Below, one piece after another: positions 27,664 to 36,168 of a stretch of DNA of 64,000 nt; the stretch's first letter is position 1; every line of letters begins with the position of its first letter. Origin of the DNA: Nostoc carneum NIES-2107 (GTDB lineage: Bacteria > Cyanobacteriota > Cyanobacteriia > Cyanobacteriales > Nostocaceae); assembly GCA_002368155.1 (NCBI GenBank), contig AP018181.1, forward strand, positions 310,001 to 374,000, written 5' to 3'. The position numbers and the translations under genes are program-made. Under the pieces are notes generated by a model. It saw nothing but the letters and a program-made list of their open reading frames with translations. It made no database searches and was not told the DNA's origin.

Positions 27664-28119
27664 CTAACACGGCATTAACGCATCCACTCTTCCCAAAACT
27701 GCCATATCTTCTGCGTCTAATTCCATGCGTGTGCCGCTACGAATTAGTTCAGAAAAATCTTCGTTTGGCACCATAATTGTTAACGTATACAAGCGAGAAT
27801 TACCTGTATTTTTAATTAAATGAGTGCCTGTTGGCGGTACTAATAAACTATCACCAGTTTTAATTGTAACTTTCTTCCCATCGCAAATAGCTACCCCTTC
27901 TCCTTTGAGAACAAAAAACATTTCTACTGCCCATTGATGACGATTTGGTGGTGTGTGTCCACCGACATCAAAAATTTCGACACAGCAAGTTAAAGAAGTA
28001 TTGGCATTGGCTGTATCAAAAATAATTGCTAACCGATTAGTATCATTGGGACTAATGCGGTAAACTTGGTAATCTTTGGGAGATTTAATTAGAGGAATTA
28101 CACAACGAGTAGCGTGCAT
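27664..28119 (-). CDS. Single-domain cupin protein
   Basis: The protein has 151 residues, one beta-barrel cupin spanning most of its length. The first cupin motif is readable at ~57-80 (GGHTPPNRHQWAVEMFFVLKG; His, His/Gln and Glu ligands) and the second at ~90-112 (GDSLLVPPTGTHLIKN, last His ligand), so a bound metal is likely. The start ATG 28119 has AAGGAGA 7 bases upstream. It lies 108 bases after the hydrolase gene on the same strand and probably belongs to the same small catabolic unit. Cupins include dioxygenases, isomerases and small-molecule sensors. The substrate cannot be told from sequence alone. Confidence 0.82.
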   Translation of the reverse strand: MHATRCVIPLIKSPKDYQVYRISPNDTNRLAIIFDTANANTSLTCCVEIFDVGGHTPPNRHQWAVEMFFVLKGEGVAICDGKKVTIKTGDSLLVPPTGTHLIKNTGNSRLYTLTIMVPNEDFSELIRSGTRMELDAEDMAVLGRVDALMPC

Positions 28120-28134
28120 TTATGTATCTCCTTG

Positions 28135-28171
28135 GTTGGGGATTGGGGATTAGGGATTGGGGACTGGGGAA
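28135..28171 (-). repeat. STRR heptamer tract, intergenic
   Basis: GGGGATTGGGGATTAGGGAT and GGGGACTGGGG units lie between the hydrolase and cupin genes, directly before the cupin gene's ribosome site. Confidence 0.7.
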
Positions 28172-28190
28172 TAAATTTTAACTCTTGTAC

Positions 28191-28240
28191 AGACGCGATT
28201 AATCGCGTCTCTGCATCTTAGAAGCGATTAATCGTGTCTC
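28191..28240. repeat. Pair of GACGCGATTAATCGCGTC palindromes overlapping a stop codon
   Basis: AGACGCGATTAATCGCGTCT (28191-28210) is perfect. A second, degenerate copy GAAGCGATTAATCGTGTCTC (28221-28240) overlaps the end of the hydrolase gene. The gene's last codons (QRHD) and TAA stop are read from this palindrome. Confidence 0.8.
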
Positions 28241-29016
28241 TGCAAATTTTGGTTCAGGGCTGTTAAAATTGCTTGGGAATCTGTGACAAAACCAAAGCAT
28301 TGTTTGACGTTATATAGTGTTGCTAGCCAACAATAATCGGGGGATGTTGTAGCTGTACAATCTTTTACTAAAATGCAGTCATATCCTAGGAAATTCGCAT
28401 CACATAGGGTAGTCATGACACATTGATCGGCATTGACACCAGCAAAGAATAATGTAGTCTTTCCCAGGTTCCGCAAGATACTATCTAAGGGTGTGTCCCA
28501 AAATCCACTCATGCGGTATTTATCCACAAGAATATCTTCCGGTAACTGTTGCAGTTCCTCTACTACTGCGGCTGCCCAACTCCCTGCCATGAGGACTTTA
28601 GCACCGTTGGTAGGTAAGGGATGGCCTAAACCTACACCTTCGCCTGTGGGGTTGTAGACATGATGTAAACCAGCACTAATATTTAGTAGATCGGGGCGAT
28701 TTCCCCAATTCAGCCAAATCACTGGGACACCTGCACCACGCAGTTGAGGAAGTAAATTTTGTAAAGGTGCAATTGGCTGACGGGCTGGGGTGACATCTAC
28801 ACCAATATGGGCTAACCAACCATCGGGGTGGCAAAAGTCATTTTGCATATCAATGACGATGATGGCAGCTTTTGCTAAATCCAGACGCAGTGTTTTAGTT
28901 TCTGTTGATAAGATAGCGGGTTGTGGGGTCTTTTGCGGGCGTGTAATATCTGCGATCGCATGGTTGACTGTCCAAGCATTTGGTGCAACTCCCAAGGAGT
29001 GAAAAGGCTGATTCAT
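28228..29016 (-). CDS. Isochorismatase-fold cysteine hydrolase (amide hydrolase, substrate unknown)
   Basis: The protein has 262 residues. The cysteine-hydrolase triad is complete: Asp56 (VIDMQNDF), Lys166 (VDKYRMSGF) and Cys199 (NADQCVMTT). True isochorismatases of this fold lack the cysteine, so C-N bond hydrolysis of an amide, ureido or carbamoyl compound is more likely. The IGVDVTPARQPIAPL and WGNRPDLLN stretches recall biuret- and ureidoacrylate-hydrolase relatives (family resemblance by eye only). The start is ATG 29016. A divergent amidohydrolase begins 83 bases away, and a cupin gene follows downstream, so a shared pathway breaking down a cyclic nitrogen compound is plausible (inference). 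The C-terminal end is supplied by a palindromic repeat. Confidence 0.85.
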   Translation of the reverse strand: MNQPFHSLGVAPNAWTVNHAIADITRPQKTPQPAILSTETKTLRLDLAKAAIIVIDMQNDFCHPDGWLAHIGVDVTPARQPIAPLQNLLPQLRGAGVPVIWLNWGNRPDLLNISAGLHHVYNPTGEGVGLGHPLPTNGAKVLMAGSWAAAVVEELQQLPEDILVDKYRMSGFWDTPLDSILRNLGKTTLFFAGVNADQCVMTTLCDANFLGYDCILVKDCTATTSPDYCWLATLYNVKQCFGFVTDSQAILTALNQNLQRHD

Positions 29017-29099
29017 AAAATTGCAAAACCCAACACCATTTTCTATTTTGTAACCTGAAATTCACTTAGGCGTTCGATTACTTAATTAAGGTTAAAATC

Positions 29100-30503
29100 A
29101 TGAAGTTTACTATCCAGAATGTTTTGACTGTCACAGATGATGCTTATGCAACTGTTGATGTCCAAATTGTGGACGGTAAAATAGCTGCTATTGGGTCTAA
29201 TTTAGATGTTATTGGGACGGTAATTGATGGCACACATCAAATGTTGCTGCCTGGATTTATTAACGCCCATACCCATTCTTCGGAAATGTGGCAACGTGGA
29301 GCAATTCGTCCCTTACCTTTAGAATTATGGCTAGCTGAACTGTATGAATTTTCTCAACTAAATTTAGAAAAGGTTTATCTCAGCGCTTTAGGAACGGCAG
29401 TCGAAACTTTACTTTCCGGCGGTACGAGTGTAGTAGATCATTTGGTGTTAATTCCTGGGCAAGAATTTGAAACGATCGCAGCGGCGATTCGCGCTTACAG
29501 AGAAGTCGGAATTCGCGCTTTTATCGCCCCATTAATTCAAGATGAATCCTTAACAGCCGGGATACCATCGGGAGAAACACAACAAAACCATGAGCCTTAT
29601 TTTCGTTCCACTGCTGCGACTTTAGACATTATCGAAGCAGTTGTACAGCAGTTTCATCGCCCAGATGAGGGCGTGAGTATTTTAGTTGCACCTACAGGGA
29701 TTCAATTGTGTAGTGATGCTTTATTCACCGGATGCATTGAATTAAGCGATCGCTATAATCTAAGTCGTCACTCGCACTTGCTGGAAACCAGGGCGCAAGA
29801 AAAACTCGCCCAAGAGAAATACGGCTGTTCAGCGGTAGAACATTTAAAGCGGATTGGCTATTTAAGCGATCGCACTTCTTTAGCGCATTGTGTCTGGTTA
29901 AGTGAAGCTGATATTGCTATCCTCGCAGAAACGCAATCTACAGTTGTTCACAATCCCCTTAGTAACTTACGGCTAGGTAGCGGTATTGCTCCTATTTTGA
30001 AGTATCAGCAAGCAGGAGTTAATGTGACTTTTGGGTGTGATGGTGCGTCTAGTAATGATTCCCAAGATTTACTAGAAGCTATTAAAATTGGGTCTATTTT
30101 GCATAACGTTACAAACTTAGATTATCAACAATGGATTACACCCCGGCAAGCTGTAGAAATGGCTTCTTTAGGCGGAGCAAAAGGTATAAATTTTGCCGAT
30201 AAAATTGGCTCTTTAGAAGTAGGTAAGAATGCCGATTTAGTACTTTATGATCTCACCCATTTATCACTTTTACCTCGTACAGATCCTATTGGTTTATTAG
30301 TGTTAGGCAGACCCAGCAATGTAGTCAATAGTGTGTGGGTAAATGGGAAACAAATTGTTGCTGATGGCAGAGTTACCACCATCAACGTTGATGATTTACG
30401 ACAACAAATCTTCCATCAAAGTCAGTGGGATACTCAGCGCCAGTCGCAAACTGTAGACCAACTTGCAGTGCATTATCGTTCAGTTATGGGTTTGAGCCAA
30501 TAA
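29100..30503 (+). CDS. TRZ/ATZ-type amidohydrolase (cytosine/guanine deaminase-like)
   Basis: The protein has 467 residues of the metal-dependent amidohydrolase superfamily. Metal site and catalytic residues are in order: GFINAHTHS (HxH, ~58), HSHLLETRAQE (His ~227 and Glu), SLAHCVWLS (His ~261), TVVHNPLSNLRLGSGIAP and TFGCDGASSNDSQDL (Asp ~315). The HNPxSNxxLGSG and DGAxSN signatures place it with the chlorohydrolase/deaminase branch that acts on purines, triazines, cytosine or S-adenosylhomocysteine. The start ATG 29100 has AAGG 9 bases upstream. It is divergent from the cysteine hydrolase, so the 83-base gap probably holds both promoters. Which ring compound it deaminates cannot be read from the sequence. 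Confidence 0.88.
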   Translation: MKFTIQNVLTVTDDAYATVDVQIVDGKIAAIGSNLDVIGTVIDGTHQMLLPGFINAHTHSSEMWQRGAIRPLPLELWLAELYEFSQLNLEKVYLSALGTAVETLLSGGTSVVDHLVLIPGQEFETIAAAIRAYREVGIRAFIAPLIQDESLTAGIPSGETQQNHEPYFRSTAATLDIIEAVVQQFHRPDEGVSILVAPTGIQLCSDALFTGCIELSDRYNLSRHSHLLETRAQEKLAQEKYGCSAVEHLKRIGYLSDRTSLAHCVWLSEADIAILAETQSTVVHNPLSNLRLGSGIAPILKYQQAGVNVTFGCDGASSNDSQDLLEAIKIGSILHNVTNLDYQQWITPRQAVEMASLGGAKGINFADKIGSLEVGKNADLVLYDLTHLSLLPRTDPIGLLVLGRPSNVVNSVWVNGKQIVADGRVTTINVDDLRQQIFHQSQWDTQRQSQTVDQLAVHYRSVMGLSQ

Positions 30504-30508
30504 TTATG

Positions 30509-30548
30509 AATTCGTAATTCGTAATTCGTAATTCGTAATTCGTAATTA
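30509..30548 (+). repeat. AATTCGT heptamer tandem, about 5.5 units
   Basis: Five near-perfect head-to-tail units of AATTCGT directly follow the amidohydrolase stop codon. It is a 7-base period like the STRR tracts, but with a different unit. Confidence 0.8.
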
Positions 30549-30584
30549 CTATAGGACTCATATCTGATTTGTTATGTTCACGTA

Positions 30585-30613
30585 GGATGCGTTAGCGCTA
30601 GCGTAACGCATCC
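30585..30613. repeat. GTAGGATGCGTTA-type hairpin
   Basis: GGATGCGTTAGCGC and TAGCGTAACGCATCC form a near-perfect stem. The same GTAGGATGCGTTA element, in variant forms, occurs at 42115-42180 and 43003-43037. Confidence 0.75.
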
Positions 30614-30653
30614 GCACCAAAGCTTCCTTCTACCTCAACACCAGCCAATTTCT

Positions 30654-30753
30654 ATACCAATTTGAAAAAAGAATGCAACAGATTGTAGGGGCAAGGCACT
30701 GCCTTGACCTCTAGAATATATTGATGTGTCGCAAACATTATGTGATTTGGTAT
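30654..30753 (+). repeat. MITE-like repeat family A, copy 5
   Basis: A full 100-bp copy: ATACCAATTTGAAAAAAGAA ... GGGCAAGGC-ACT-GCCTTGACC ... ATATATTGATGTGTCGCAAA ... GATTTGGTAT. The TACCAATTTGA / TACCAAATCAC ends are inverted repeats. It sits between convergent genes. Confidence 0.85.
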
Positions 30754-30783
30754 TACCTCATGCACATAAAAACTGCTCTAAAT

Positions 30784-30820
30784 AAAAAGCTGCAAGGTTA
30801 TTTAAATCTTGCAGCTTTTT
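30784..30820. terminator. Bidirectional intrinsic terminator
   Basis: AAAAAGCTGCAAG...CTTGCAGCTTTTT is a 13-bp perfect stem with an 11-base loop and a T run on both strands. It lies between the convergent amidohydrolase and glutaredoxin genes, so it can end both transcripts. Confidence 0.85.
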
Positions 30821-30886
30821 AATATTACTAAAATCCGATAATGCAAAATAACCTCTGCTTTACCACCAGAGATTATTTAGATGCAT

Positions 30887-31210
30887 TTAGGAAGCCAATG
30901 CCACTTCCACTAATTGCTGTAATTCACCTTTCTGGTACAGTTCAATTAAGATATCTGAACCGCCAATAAATTCGCCATCAATAAAAACTTGGGGAATAGT
31001 TGGCCAGTTGGAATATTCTTTAATTCCTTGACGAATTTCGGCATCTGAAAGCACGTCATAAGTCTCGAAGGGTACACCCAAAGTGTTAAGAATCTGCACA
31101 ACGTTGTTAGAAAAACCACATTGGGGCATTAACTTATTTCCCTTCATGAAAACAAAAATCTTGTTTTCTTTAATCAGGTTATCAATTTTCTCTTGAGTTT
31201 CTGGTGACAT
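30887..31210 (-). CDS. grxD: Grx4-type monothiol glutaredoxin
   Basis: The protein has 107 residues, one glutaredoxin domain. The active site is the monothiol Cys31-Gly-Phe-Ser (MPQCGFSNNVVQIL). The glutathione-binding residues WPTIPQVF and GGSDI are present, as is KGN(K) near residue 24. CGFS glutaredoxins bind a [2Fe-2S] cluster with glutathione and serve in iron-sulphur trafficking and iron sensing, rather than in reducing disulphides. The start is ATG 31210. The BolA gene ends 60 bases upstream on the same strand, so the pair is probably co-transcribed, as fits the known Grx4-BolA complex. A strong terminator follows it. Confidence 0.94.
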   Translation of the reverse strand: MSPETQEKIDNLIKENKIFVFMKGNKLMPQCGFSNNVVQILNTLGVPFETYDVLSDAEIRQGIKEYSNWPTIPQVFIDGEFIGGSDILIELYQKGELQQLVEVALAS

Positions 31211-31269
31211 GGTTTTGATGTTTCCTACTTTTGCTTATAGTCGAGAATCAACAGTCAGTATCTAAACTG

Positions 31270-31527
31270 CTAAGAAGCGGCTGTTGTCTGCCAAGCTTCA
31301 GGAGTATAAGTTTTTAATGCTAGGGCGTGAATTGCTTCAGTTGACATAGCTTGCCGCAAAGCACCGTAAACTAACTGGTGTTGTTGTACCAGTCTCTTAC
31401 CTGCAAACTGCGATGAAACTACTGTTACCTGATAATGGTCACCACCACCAGTCAAATCTTGCACTTGAATCTGGGCATCTGGCAGTTCCGCTTTGATCAT
31501 TTCCTCAACCTGCTGCGGACTAATCAT
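31270..31527 (-). CDS. bolA: BolA family protein
   Basis: The protein has 85 residues from ATG 31527. The BolA signature is clear: [33 protein letters not shown], with the conserved His that ligates the shared cluster, and [14 protein letters not shown] near the end. The frame is open 41 codons further upstream, but ATG 31527 is preceded by CAGGAATTGCG (AGGA ribosome site) and gives the family's normal length, so the longer form is unlikely. It lies upstream of grxD in one transcription unit. The product likely forms a [2Fe-2S] heterodimer with the CGFS glutaredoxin. Confidence 0.92.
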   Translation of the reverse strand: MISPQQVEEMIKAELPDAQIQVQDLTGGGDHYQVTVVSSQFAGKRLVQQHQLVYGALRQAMSTEAIHALALKTYTPEAWQTTAAS

Positions 31528-31734
31528 CGCAATTCCTGAAAAAACTTCTTTTCTATTATTAACAAATATAGAGTGATCGCCTTTACCAGTCGCAAGTTTT
31601 GGCAGGTTTACGGCTGAATTCGCTCTAAGCAAGGGTTTTCGAGAATACATTAACGGCTGGCAGTTAATTTTATCCTACCAGTAGGGTATTGAGAAGCCAC
31701 TGTTGTTACAAAAGAGAAAACTGCTAAATTTTGA

Positions 31735-32334
31735 TTATTTTTGAGAAGAGGACGAACTTCCACCTTGGCGGGGATAGGGAGTATCCACAAAACCTAACTC
31801 AAATAACTGTTGGTAAGCTTTCTTGCCTAATTCTCTGGTGGGGTTTTGACTTTTGATAATTTGGATTAACAATGGTACAGCTAATTCTGACTGATTTTGC
31901 GCCCGATGTACTAATGCTAGTCTATAAGTAGCTTCGTCTCGCTTCTGGGCGCTATCTAGGGCTTTTTTCCGCTGAGAATCAGAAACTCTAATATCAATTC
32001 CCGAAAAACTCGAGTTGAGATCTTGGTAAAAATTAGATAGCTGGTTAAAAACCTGACGCGCTTCTTGGAGTTTCTTGGCAGCTACGTCATATTTTTGGGA
32101 ATCCACAGCGGCTTGTGCTTCGCTCATCAAGCGATCGCCACTTTCAATGCTCAATAAAGTGCTATTTTGCGCTACAGGACGTAGGTTATTGGGATTGTTA
32201 GGATCAATTGGTTGTGCTTGGTTATTGCTGGGTAAATTAATTACCTGAGCATTCACTGGTGCTAGCAGACAGAGGGCTGCTATGAGTGATAAAGAACTGA
32301 AGCGCATCCAGGGAACAGCAGCGGCTAGGTTCAT
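31735..32334 (-). CDS. Exported helical (TPR-like) protein of unknown function
   Basis: The protein has 199 residues. An N-terminal signal-like segment (FSSLSLIAALCLLAPVNAQ, ~12-30) ends in an Ala-X-Ala-type site, so export to the periplasm or thylakoid lumen is likely. A low-complexity Asn/Pro stretch (~35-55) follows. The rest is helical, in paired-helix units such as GDRLMSEAQAAVDSQKYDVAAKKLQEA and YRLALVHRAQNQSELAVPLL, which resemble TPRs, and it ends in a Ser-rich tail. The start is ATG 32334; ATG at residue 10 is an alternative. It lies 207 bases upstream of bolA on the same strand. No specific role can be assigned. Confidence 0.72.
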   Translation of the reverse strand: MNLAAAVPWMRFSSLSLIAALCLLAPVNAQVINLPSNNQAQPIDPNNPNNLRPVAQNSTLLSIESGDRLMSEAQAAVDSQKYDVAAKKLQEARQVFNQLSNFYQDLNSSFSGIDIRVSDSQRKKALDSAQKRDEATYRLALVHRAQNQSELAVPLLIQIIKSQNPTRELGKKAYQQLFELGFVDTPYPRQGGSSSSSQK

Positions 32335-32506
32335 GGGATCAAATCGTGCGACAAAGTATATAAAAAGTAACGGAAACTTCGGGTATCTTAACTCTGTTTT
32401 CGTCTTTGACCAAGCAAAGTAACATACTAAGTTTCTTTGTTTTAGACTGAAAAACAGTTTAATTGTGTTCCCTTAGCCCATAATCATAGTATCTAAAATT
32501 GCTCCT

Positions 32507-34609
32507 ATGAATGATCCCAACAATTTAACAAATTCTGGCAACACAGGTGTACCAGCCAGCAATCTGGGCATGGTATTACAACGCGGTGGTGAAGAATTAA
32601 TTTTAGAAAAGGTTTTGGATCGTTTCAGTGTCCGTCTTTCTATCGATATTCCTACTGAACAATTATCTCAATTTAGTTGGGGAACTTGGCACCGGAGTAT
32701 TCCTCAAGCCAGGCTAGAAGTTTTTACAGTCGCACCCAACGAGTTAGATACGGCAATGTCCCAAGTACGTGCTAACGACAATGTGGCTTTTGCCAGTCAT
32801 ATTTACAAACTCAAAGATAATCCTGGGACTTTTGTTTATCTCAATGACCAAATTACAATTCAATTTGCTAATGGAGTTGATGCAGCTAAAATCAATGCTC
32901 TCGCTACTTCCTTTAACTTAGTACAAGACAAACCCGTTTTGGGACTGCCTAACACTTTTGTGTTTCTTGTCAGCAAACAAGCTACAGAAAATCCCATCAA
33001 AATTGCTAATCAATTGCAAGGAATCAAAGAAGTATTAGCAGCCGAGCCGAATATTTTGGTACGCCAAGAAACTCATTACAAACCTCGCGATCCGCTTTAT
33101 CCAAAGCAATGGTATCTCAACCACAATGGCAGCAACCAATTAGCAGCGGGTTCTCATATTTCTGTGGAATCAGCTTGGGATATTACTCGCGGTGTGCGTT
33201 CTGTAGTTGTAGCGGTGGTAGATGATTCTTTTGACTTGAACCATCCCGATTTTCAAGGTAGCGGTAAAATTGTTGCCCCTAGAGATTTGAAGGAAAATGA
33301 CTTTTTACCTTTACCAGATGTAGAGGAAACTAGCCACGGTACAGCTTGTGCAGGTTTGGCTGTAGCCGAAGAAAATGGTAAAGGCATTGTTGGAGTTGCG
33401 CCTGGTTGTGCTTTAATGCCCATTCGCACCACCGGTTTTTTAGATGATGAATCGATTGAAGATATTTTTAATTGGGCAATTGAAAAGGGCGCTAGTGTGA
33501 TTTCTTGCAGTTGGGGAGCATCAGCTGTTTATTTCCCTTTATCTTTGCGCCAAAGTGCAGCTATTACCCGTGCGGCTACTAAAGGACGCAATGGTAAAGG
33601 TTGCGTGATTTTGTTTGCGGCTGGAAACGCCAACCGCCCGATTAGCGGTACTGTGTTTGAGCGTAATTGGCCGAAAAATTTACTTTCTGGTGATACGGAT
33701 TGGCTCAGTGGATTTGCGGTACATACCGATGTTTTAGCTATCTCAGCAGCTAACAGTTTGGCTAAGAAATCTGCCTATAGCAATTGGGGTGAAAACATTG
33801 CCGTATGTGCTCCAAGTAACAATGCTCCCCCTGGGATGTGGTTTCAGGATCAAGGGTTTATGGAAACACAACCTGCGATCGCCACTACACTATCAGGATT
33901 AGGAATGTTGACTACCGATCAATTAGGTGCTGCTGGTTATGATGCTGGGGATTTTACCAGCAACTTTGGCGGTACTTCCGCCGCAACTCCTGTAGTTGCA
34001 GGTGTAGCCGCACTAATTCTCTCGGCAAATCCCGATTTAACCGCTAAACAAGTCAGGCGAATCTTGCAAGAAACCGCCGATAAAATTGTGGACACCAACC
34101 CCGATCCGCAATTGGGTTTCAAGGAAGGAACCTATGATAGTAACGGTCATTCCCAATGGTTCGGCTATGGTAAAGTTAATGCCGCTAAAGCAGTACAAGC
34201 TGCACAGCAAATGCGTGCAGGTACATCAACTGCTACTAAACAAGTCAAGGGCAGAAATGACAGTAAATTAGGAATTCCAGATAACAATAAACAGGGAATC
34301 AAAAGTGCGATCGCCATTTCTGAGGCGAGTTTGATTCAAGATATTCAAATATCAGTAAATATTACCCATGATTTCTTAGGGGATGTAGAAATCTATGTAA
34401 TTGCTCCCAATAACCAGCCAGTTCTATTACAAAACCGCACCTTAGGTCGTCGTACCAACTTACAAGCAACTTATACAGTGCGATCGCATCCAGCCCTCAA
34501 ACAGCTACTATCAATATCAGCTAAAGGTAACTGGCAATTGCAAATTATTGATTATGTACCCCAAGATATTGGTCAGCTTAATAGTTGGGAATTAATTTTA
34601 AGTGTTTAG
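32507..34609 (+). CDS. prcA: Subtilisin-family protease with C-terminal P domain (PrcA-like calcium-dependent protease)
   Basis: The protein has 700 residues. An N-terminal region ~20-190 is followed by a peptidase S8 domain with Asp239 (VAVVDDSFDLNHPDF), His277 (SHGTACAGL) and Ser491 (GGTSAATPVVAGVAAL), and the oxyanion Asn in LFAAGNAN. A proprotein-convertase P domain occupies ~575-700 (GIKSAIAISEASLIQDIQI ... GNWQLQIIDYVPQDIGQLNSWELIL). Architecture and size fit the Anabaena calcium-dependent protease PrcA, linked to degradation of proteins during heterocyst development; the symbol rests on that resemblance. No signal peptide is seen, so action in the cytoplasm is likely. The start is ATG 32507. 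It is divergent from the TPR-like gene by 172 bases. Confidence 0.88.
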   Translation: MNDPNNLTNSGNTGVPASNLGMVLQRGGEELILEKVLDRFSVRLSIDIPTEQLSQFSWGTWHRSIPQARLEVFTVAPNELDTAMSQVRANDNVAFASHIYKLKDNPGTFVYLNDQITIQFANGVDAAKINALATSFNLVQDKPVLGLPNTFVFLVSKQATENPIKIANQLQGIKEVLAAEPNILVRQETHYKPRDPLYPKQWYLNHNGSNQLAAGSHISVESAWDITRGVRSVVVAVVDDSFDLNHPDFQGSGKIVAPRDLKENDFLPLPDVEETSHGTACAGLAVAEENGKGIVGVAPGCALMPIRTTGFLDDESIEDIFNWAIEKGASVISCSWGASAVYFPLSLRQSAAITRAATKGRNGKGCVILFAAGNANRPISGTVFERNWPKNLLSGDTDWLSGFAVHTDVLAISAANSLAKKSAYSNWGENIAVCAPSNNAPPGMWFQDQGFMETQPAIATTLSGLGMLTTDQLGAAGYDAGDFTSNFGGTSAATPVVAGVAALILSANPDLTAKQVRRILQETADKIVDTNPDPQLGFKEGTYDSNGHSQWFGYGKVNAAKAVQAAQQMRAGTSTATKQVKGRNDSKLGIPDNNKQGIKSAIAISEASLIQDIQISVNITHDFLGDVEIYVIAPNNQPVLLQNRTLGRRTNLQATYTVRSHPALKQLLSISAKGNWQLQIIDYVPQDIGQLNSWELILSV

Positions 34610-34631
34610 GGCATGGGGCATTAGAATTAAC

Positions 34632-34704
34632 AATTCAAAATTCAAAATTCAAAATTCAAAATTAAAGACATTTTCAGTCGGGAATTTAAACCACCACTGA
34701 AAAT
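34632..34704. repeat. AATTCAA heptamer tandem and hairpin after the protease gene
   Basis: About four AAAATTC units (34632-34663) are followed by ATTTTCAGT ... ACTGAAAAT (34670-34704), a perfect 9-bp stem with a 17-base loop. The hairpin may help end the protease transcript (no long T run). Confidence 0.55.
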
Positions 34705-34800
34705 CTTCTACTTGTAGACGAAGGGGTCTTAAACCCTTGAATGTACGATAAGAAATTGTGTATGAGGTATGAGGTATTAGCTATTAAATAAATGCCAAAA

Positions 34801-35571
34801 TTAAGAATTAGGCATTTCGACAAATGTCGGATGAGTAATTTCTGTTTCTTGGTGACTCAATTGTTGCAAAGCTTTAGCTAAATCAGTAGTTAAGCGTTTA
34901 GCATTTTGTTTCACACAACCGTTACTATAATCGGCAACTTTGATAGCTGGGGCAATGTTAATCATCACATCTGTACCCCAATTGGGATAAGGCTGACTGT
35001 AATTAATACTAATAGGTAGAATTTTAATTCCCAAGTCTGGCTGACTTGCTTCCGCACTTAAAGCTAACCGCGCAATTCCGGGTTTGAGGGGGTGAACTTC
35101 CCCATCCCGATAAATCCCGCCTTCTGGGAAAATAACTAAAGTTTTTTTCTGCTCAAGTAGCTCAATACCATGACGCAGGGTGCTAATTGCTGGACGTTTA
35201 GGATCGATAGGGAAACCACCCAAGTGGCGCACAAACCAGCCTTGGATTCCTGTACATTCGCTGCTAGTCACCATAAATCGTATGTCTTTTTTTGAGCGAC
35301 AAGCGATCGCAGCATAGGGTACGAGTAACGCATCCCAACGCGAACGGTGGGTAGGTGCAAGAATTATCGGCCCGGTGGTGGGGAGATTTTCTTGTCCGGT
35401 AATTTGAATGTGACCAAAGAACGCTGGTAACAGGACGTGACGACCTAAAAGATACGCAACAGGCGCTAGCCAAGAAGAAACCCCTGAGGTAGTGTGAGCC
35501 ACCTTGTGATTTGCGGCGGTAGTTGCTATTGTTTCTTGACAGGTAGGATGAGCAGAGTAAAATTCCATCAT
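34801..35571 (-). CDS. plsC: 1-acyl-sn-glycerol-3-phosphate acyltransferase (PlsC family)
   Basis: The protein has 256 residues. It transfers an acyl group to lysophosphatidic acid at the inner face of the membrane, making phosphatidic acid for phospho- and glycolipids. The catalytic H-X4-D is THRSRWD (~78). The substrate site FPEGG (~148) and the IAPTHRS and GIARLALSAE blocks fit the family. The N-terminus has a hydrophobic stretch (SSWLAPVAYLLGRHVLLPAFFG), likely membrane-bound. Two adjacent ATGs (35571, 35568) serve as possible starts. tadA ends 112 bases upstream on the same strand. Cyanobacteria usually carry several PlsC paralogues, and which position this one acylates is not visible. 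Confidence 0.85.
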   Translation of the reverse strand: MMEFYSAHPTCQETIATTAANHKVAHTTSGVSSWLAPVAYLLGRHVLLPAFFGHIQITGQENLPTTGPIILAPTHRSRWDALLVPYAAIACRSKKDIRFMVTSSECTGIQGWFVRHLGGFPIDPKRPAISTLRHGIELLEQKKTLVIFPEGGIYRDGEVHPLKPGIARLALSAEASQPDLGIKILPISINYSQPYPNWGTDVMINIAPAIKVADYSNGCVKQNAKRLTTDLAKALQQLSHQETEITHPTFVEMPNS

Positions 35572-35682
35572 CGTGGTGGCTGCTGATTTTGTGATAGATT
35601 GTGACGAAACCTTGATTATCTACACCGTAATTTTTCTTTTGTTACTTGTGTCCTACCTATTGGACAGTTTCATCTCTGTCTG

Positions 35683-36168
35683 CTAGTTTCTTCGATGTCG
35701 TCGGGTAGCAAACCAAGCTTGCAACTGCTGACGGCAGGTAGACTCTAAAATGCCTCCAATGACTTTGAGACGGTGATTTGAAGCAGCACTATCGGGGATG
35801 TTGATAACAGTACGAATGGCACCAGTTTTGGTATCGTCTACTCCATACACCAACAATTTCAGGCGAGAGTGTATAATGGCACCGGCACACATCGGGCAAG
35901 GTTCTAAGGTGACATAGAGAGTACATTCATTAAGGTGCCAATTTTGTAAAATTTTTGCAGCTGCCCTTAAAGCAATAATTTCTGCGTGAGCTGTAGGGTC
36001 TTTGTCGCGTTCTTTTCTATTTTCACCCTCCGCCAGCACATTACCCCCAGCATCGACGATTACAGCCCCTACAGGTACTTCTCCGGCATCACCGGCAGCT
36101 TGTGCCAATTTTAAGGCATGGGTCATCCATCCTCTGTGAAGAAGATATTCTGGGTCTGCAATAGACAT
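35683..36168 (-). CDS. tadA: tRNA-specific adenosine deaminase
   Basis: The protein has 161 residues. It deaminates A34 of tRNA-Arg(ACG) to inosine in the cytoplasm, an essential step in reading CGN codons. The zinc site is complete: HAEIIAL (His and catalytic Glu) and PCPMCAGAII (two Cys). The substrate-loop and ENRKERDKDPTAHAE stretches match TadA rather than cytidine deaminases. The start is ATG 36168. The basic tail (ATRRHRRN) is typical. It is followed by plsC in the same direction. Confidence 0.92.
   Translation of the reverse strand: MSIADPEYLLHRGWMTHALKLAQAAGDAGEVPVGAVIVDAGGNVLAEGENRKERDKDPTAHAEIIALRAAAKILQNWHLNECTLYVTLEPCPMCAGAIIHSRLKLLVYGVDDTKTGAIRTVINIPDSAASNHRLKVIGGILESTCRQQLQAWFATRRHRRN

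Larger units (their letters stand above)
30504..30886. other. Gap between convergent genes with repeats and a terminator
   Basis: It contains an AATTCGT heptamer tandem (30509-30548), a GGATGCGTTAGCG hairpin (30585-30613), family A copy 5 (30654-30753) and a two-way terminator (30784-30820). There is no gene. Confidence 0.65.

Noticed and set aside
29040-29099. GTAACCTGAAATTCAC as an NtcA site in the divergent gap
   Set aside because: Only the GTA half of GTA-N8-TAC fits; the second half is TTC. Too weak to list as an operator.
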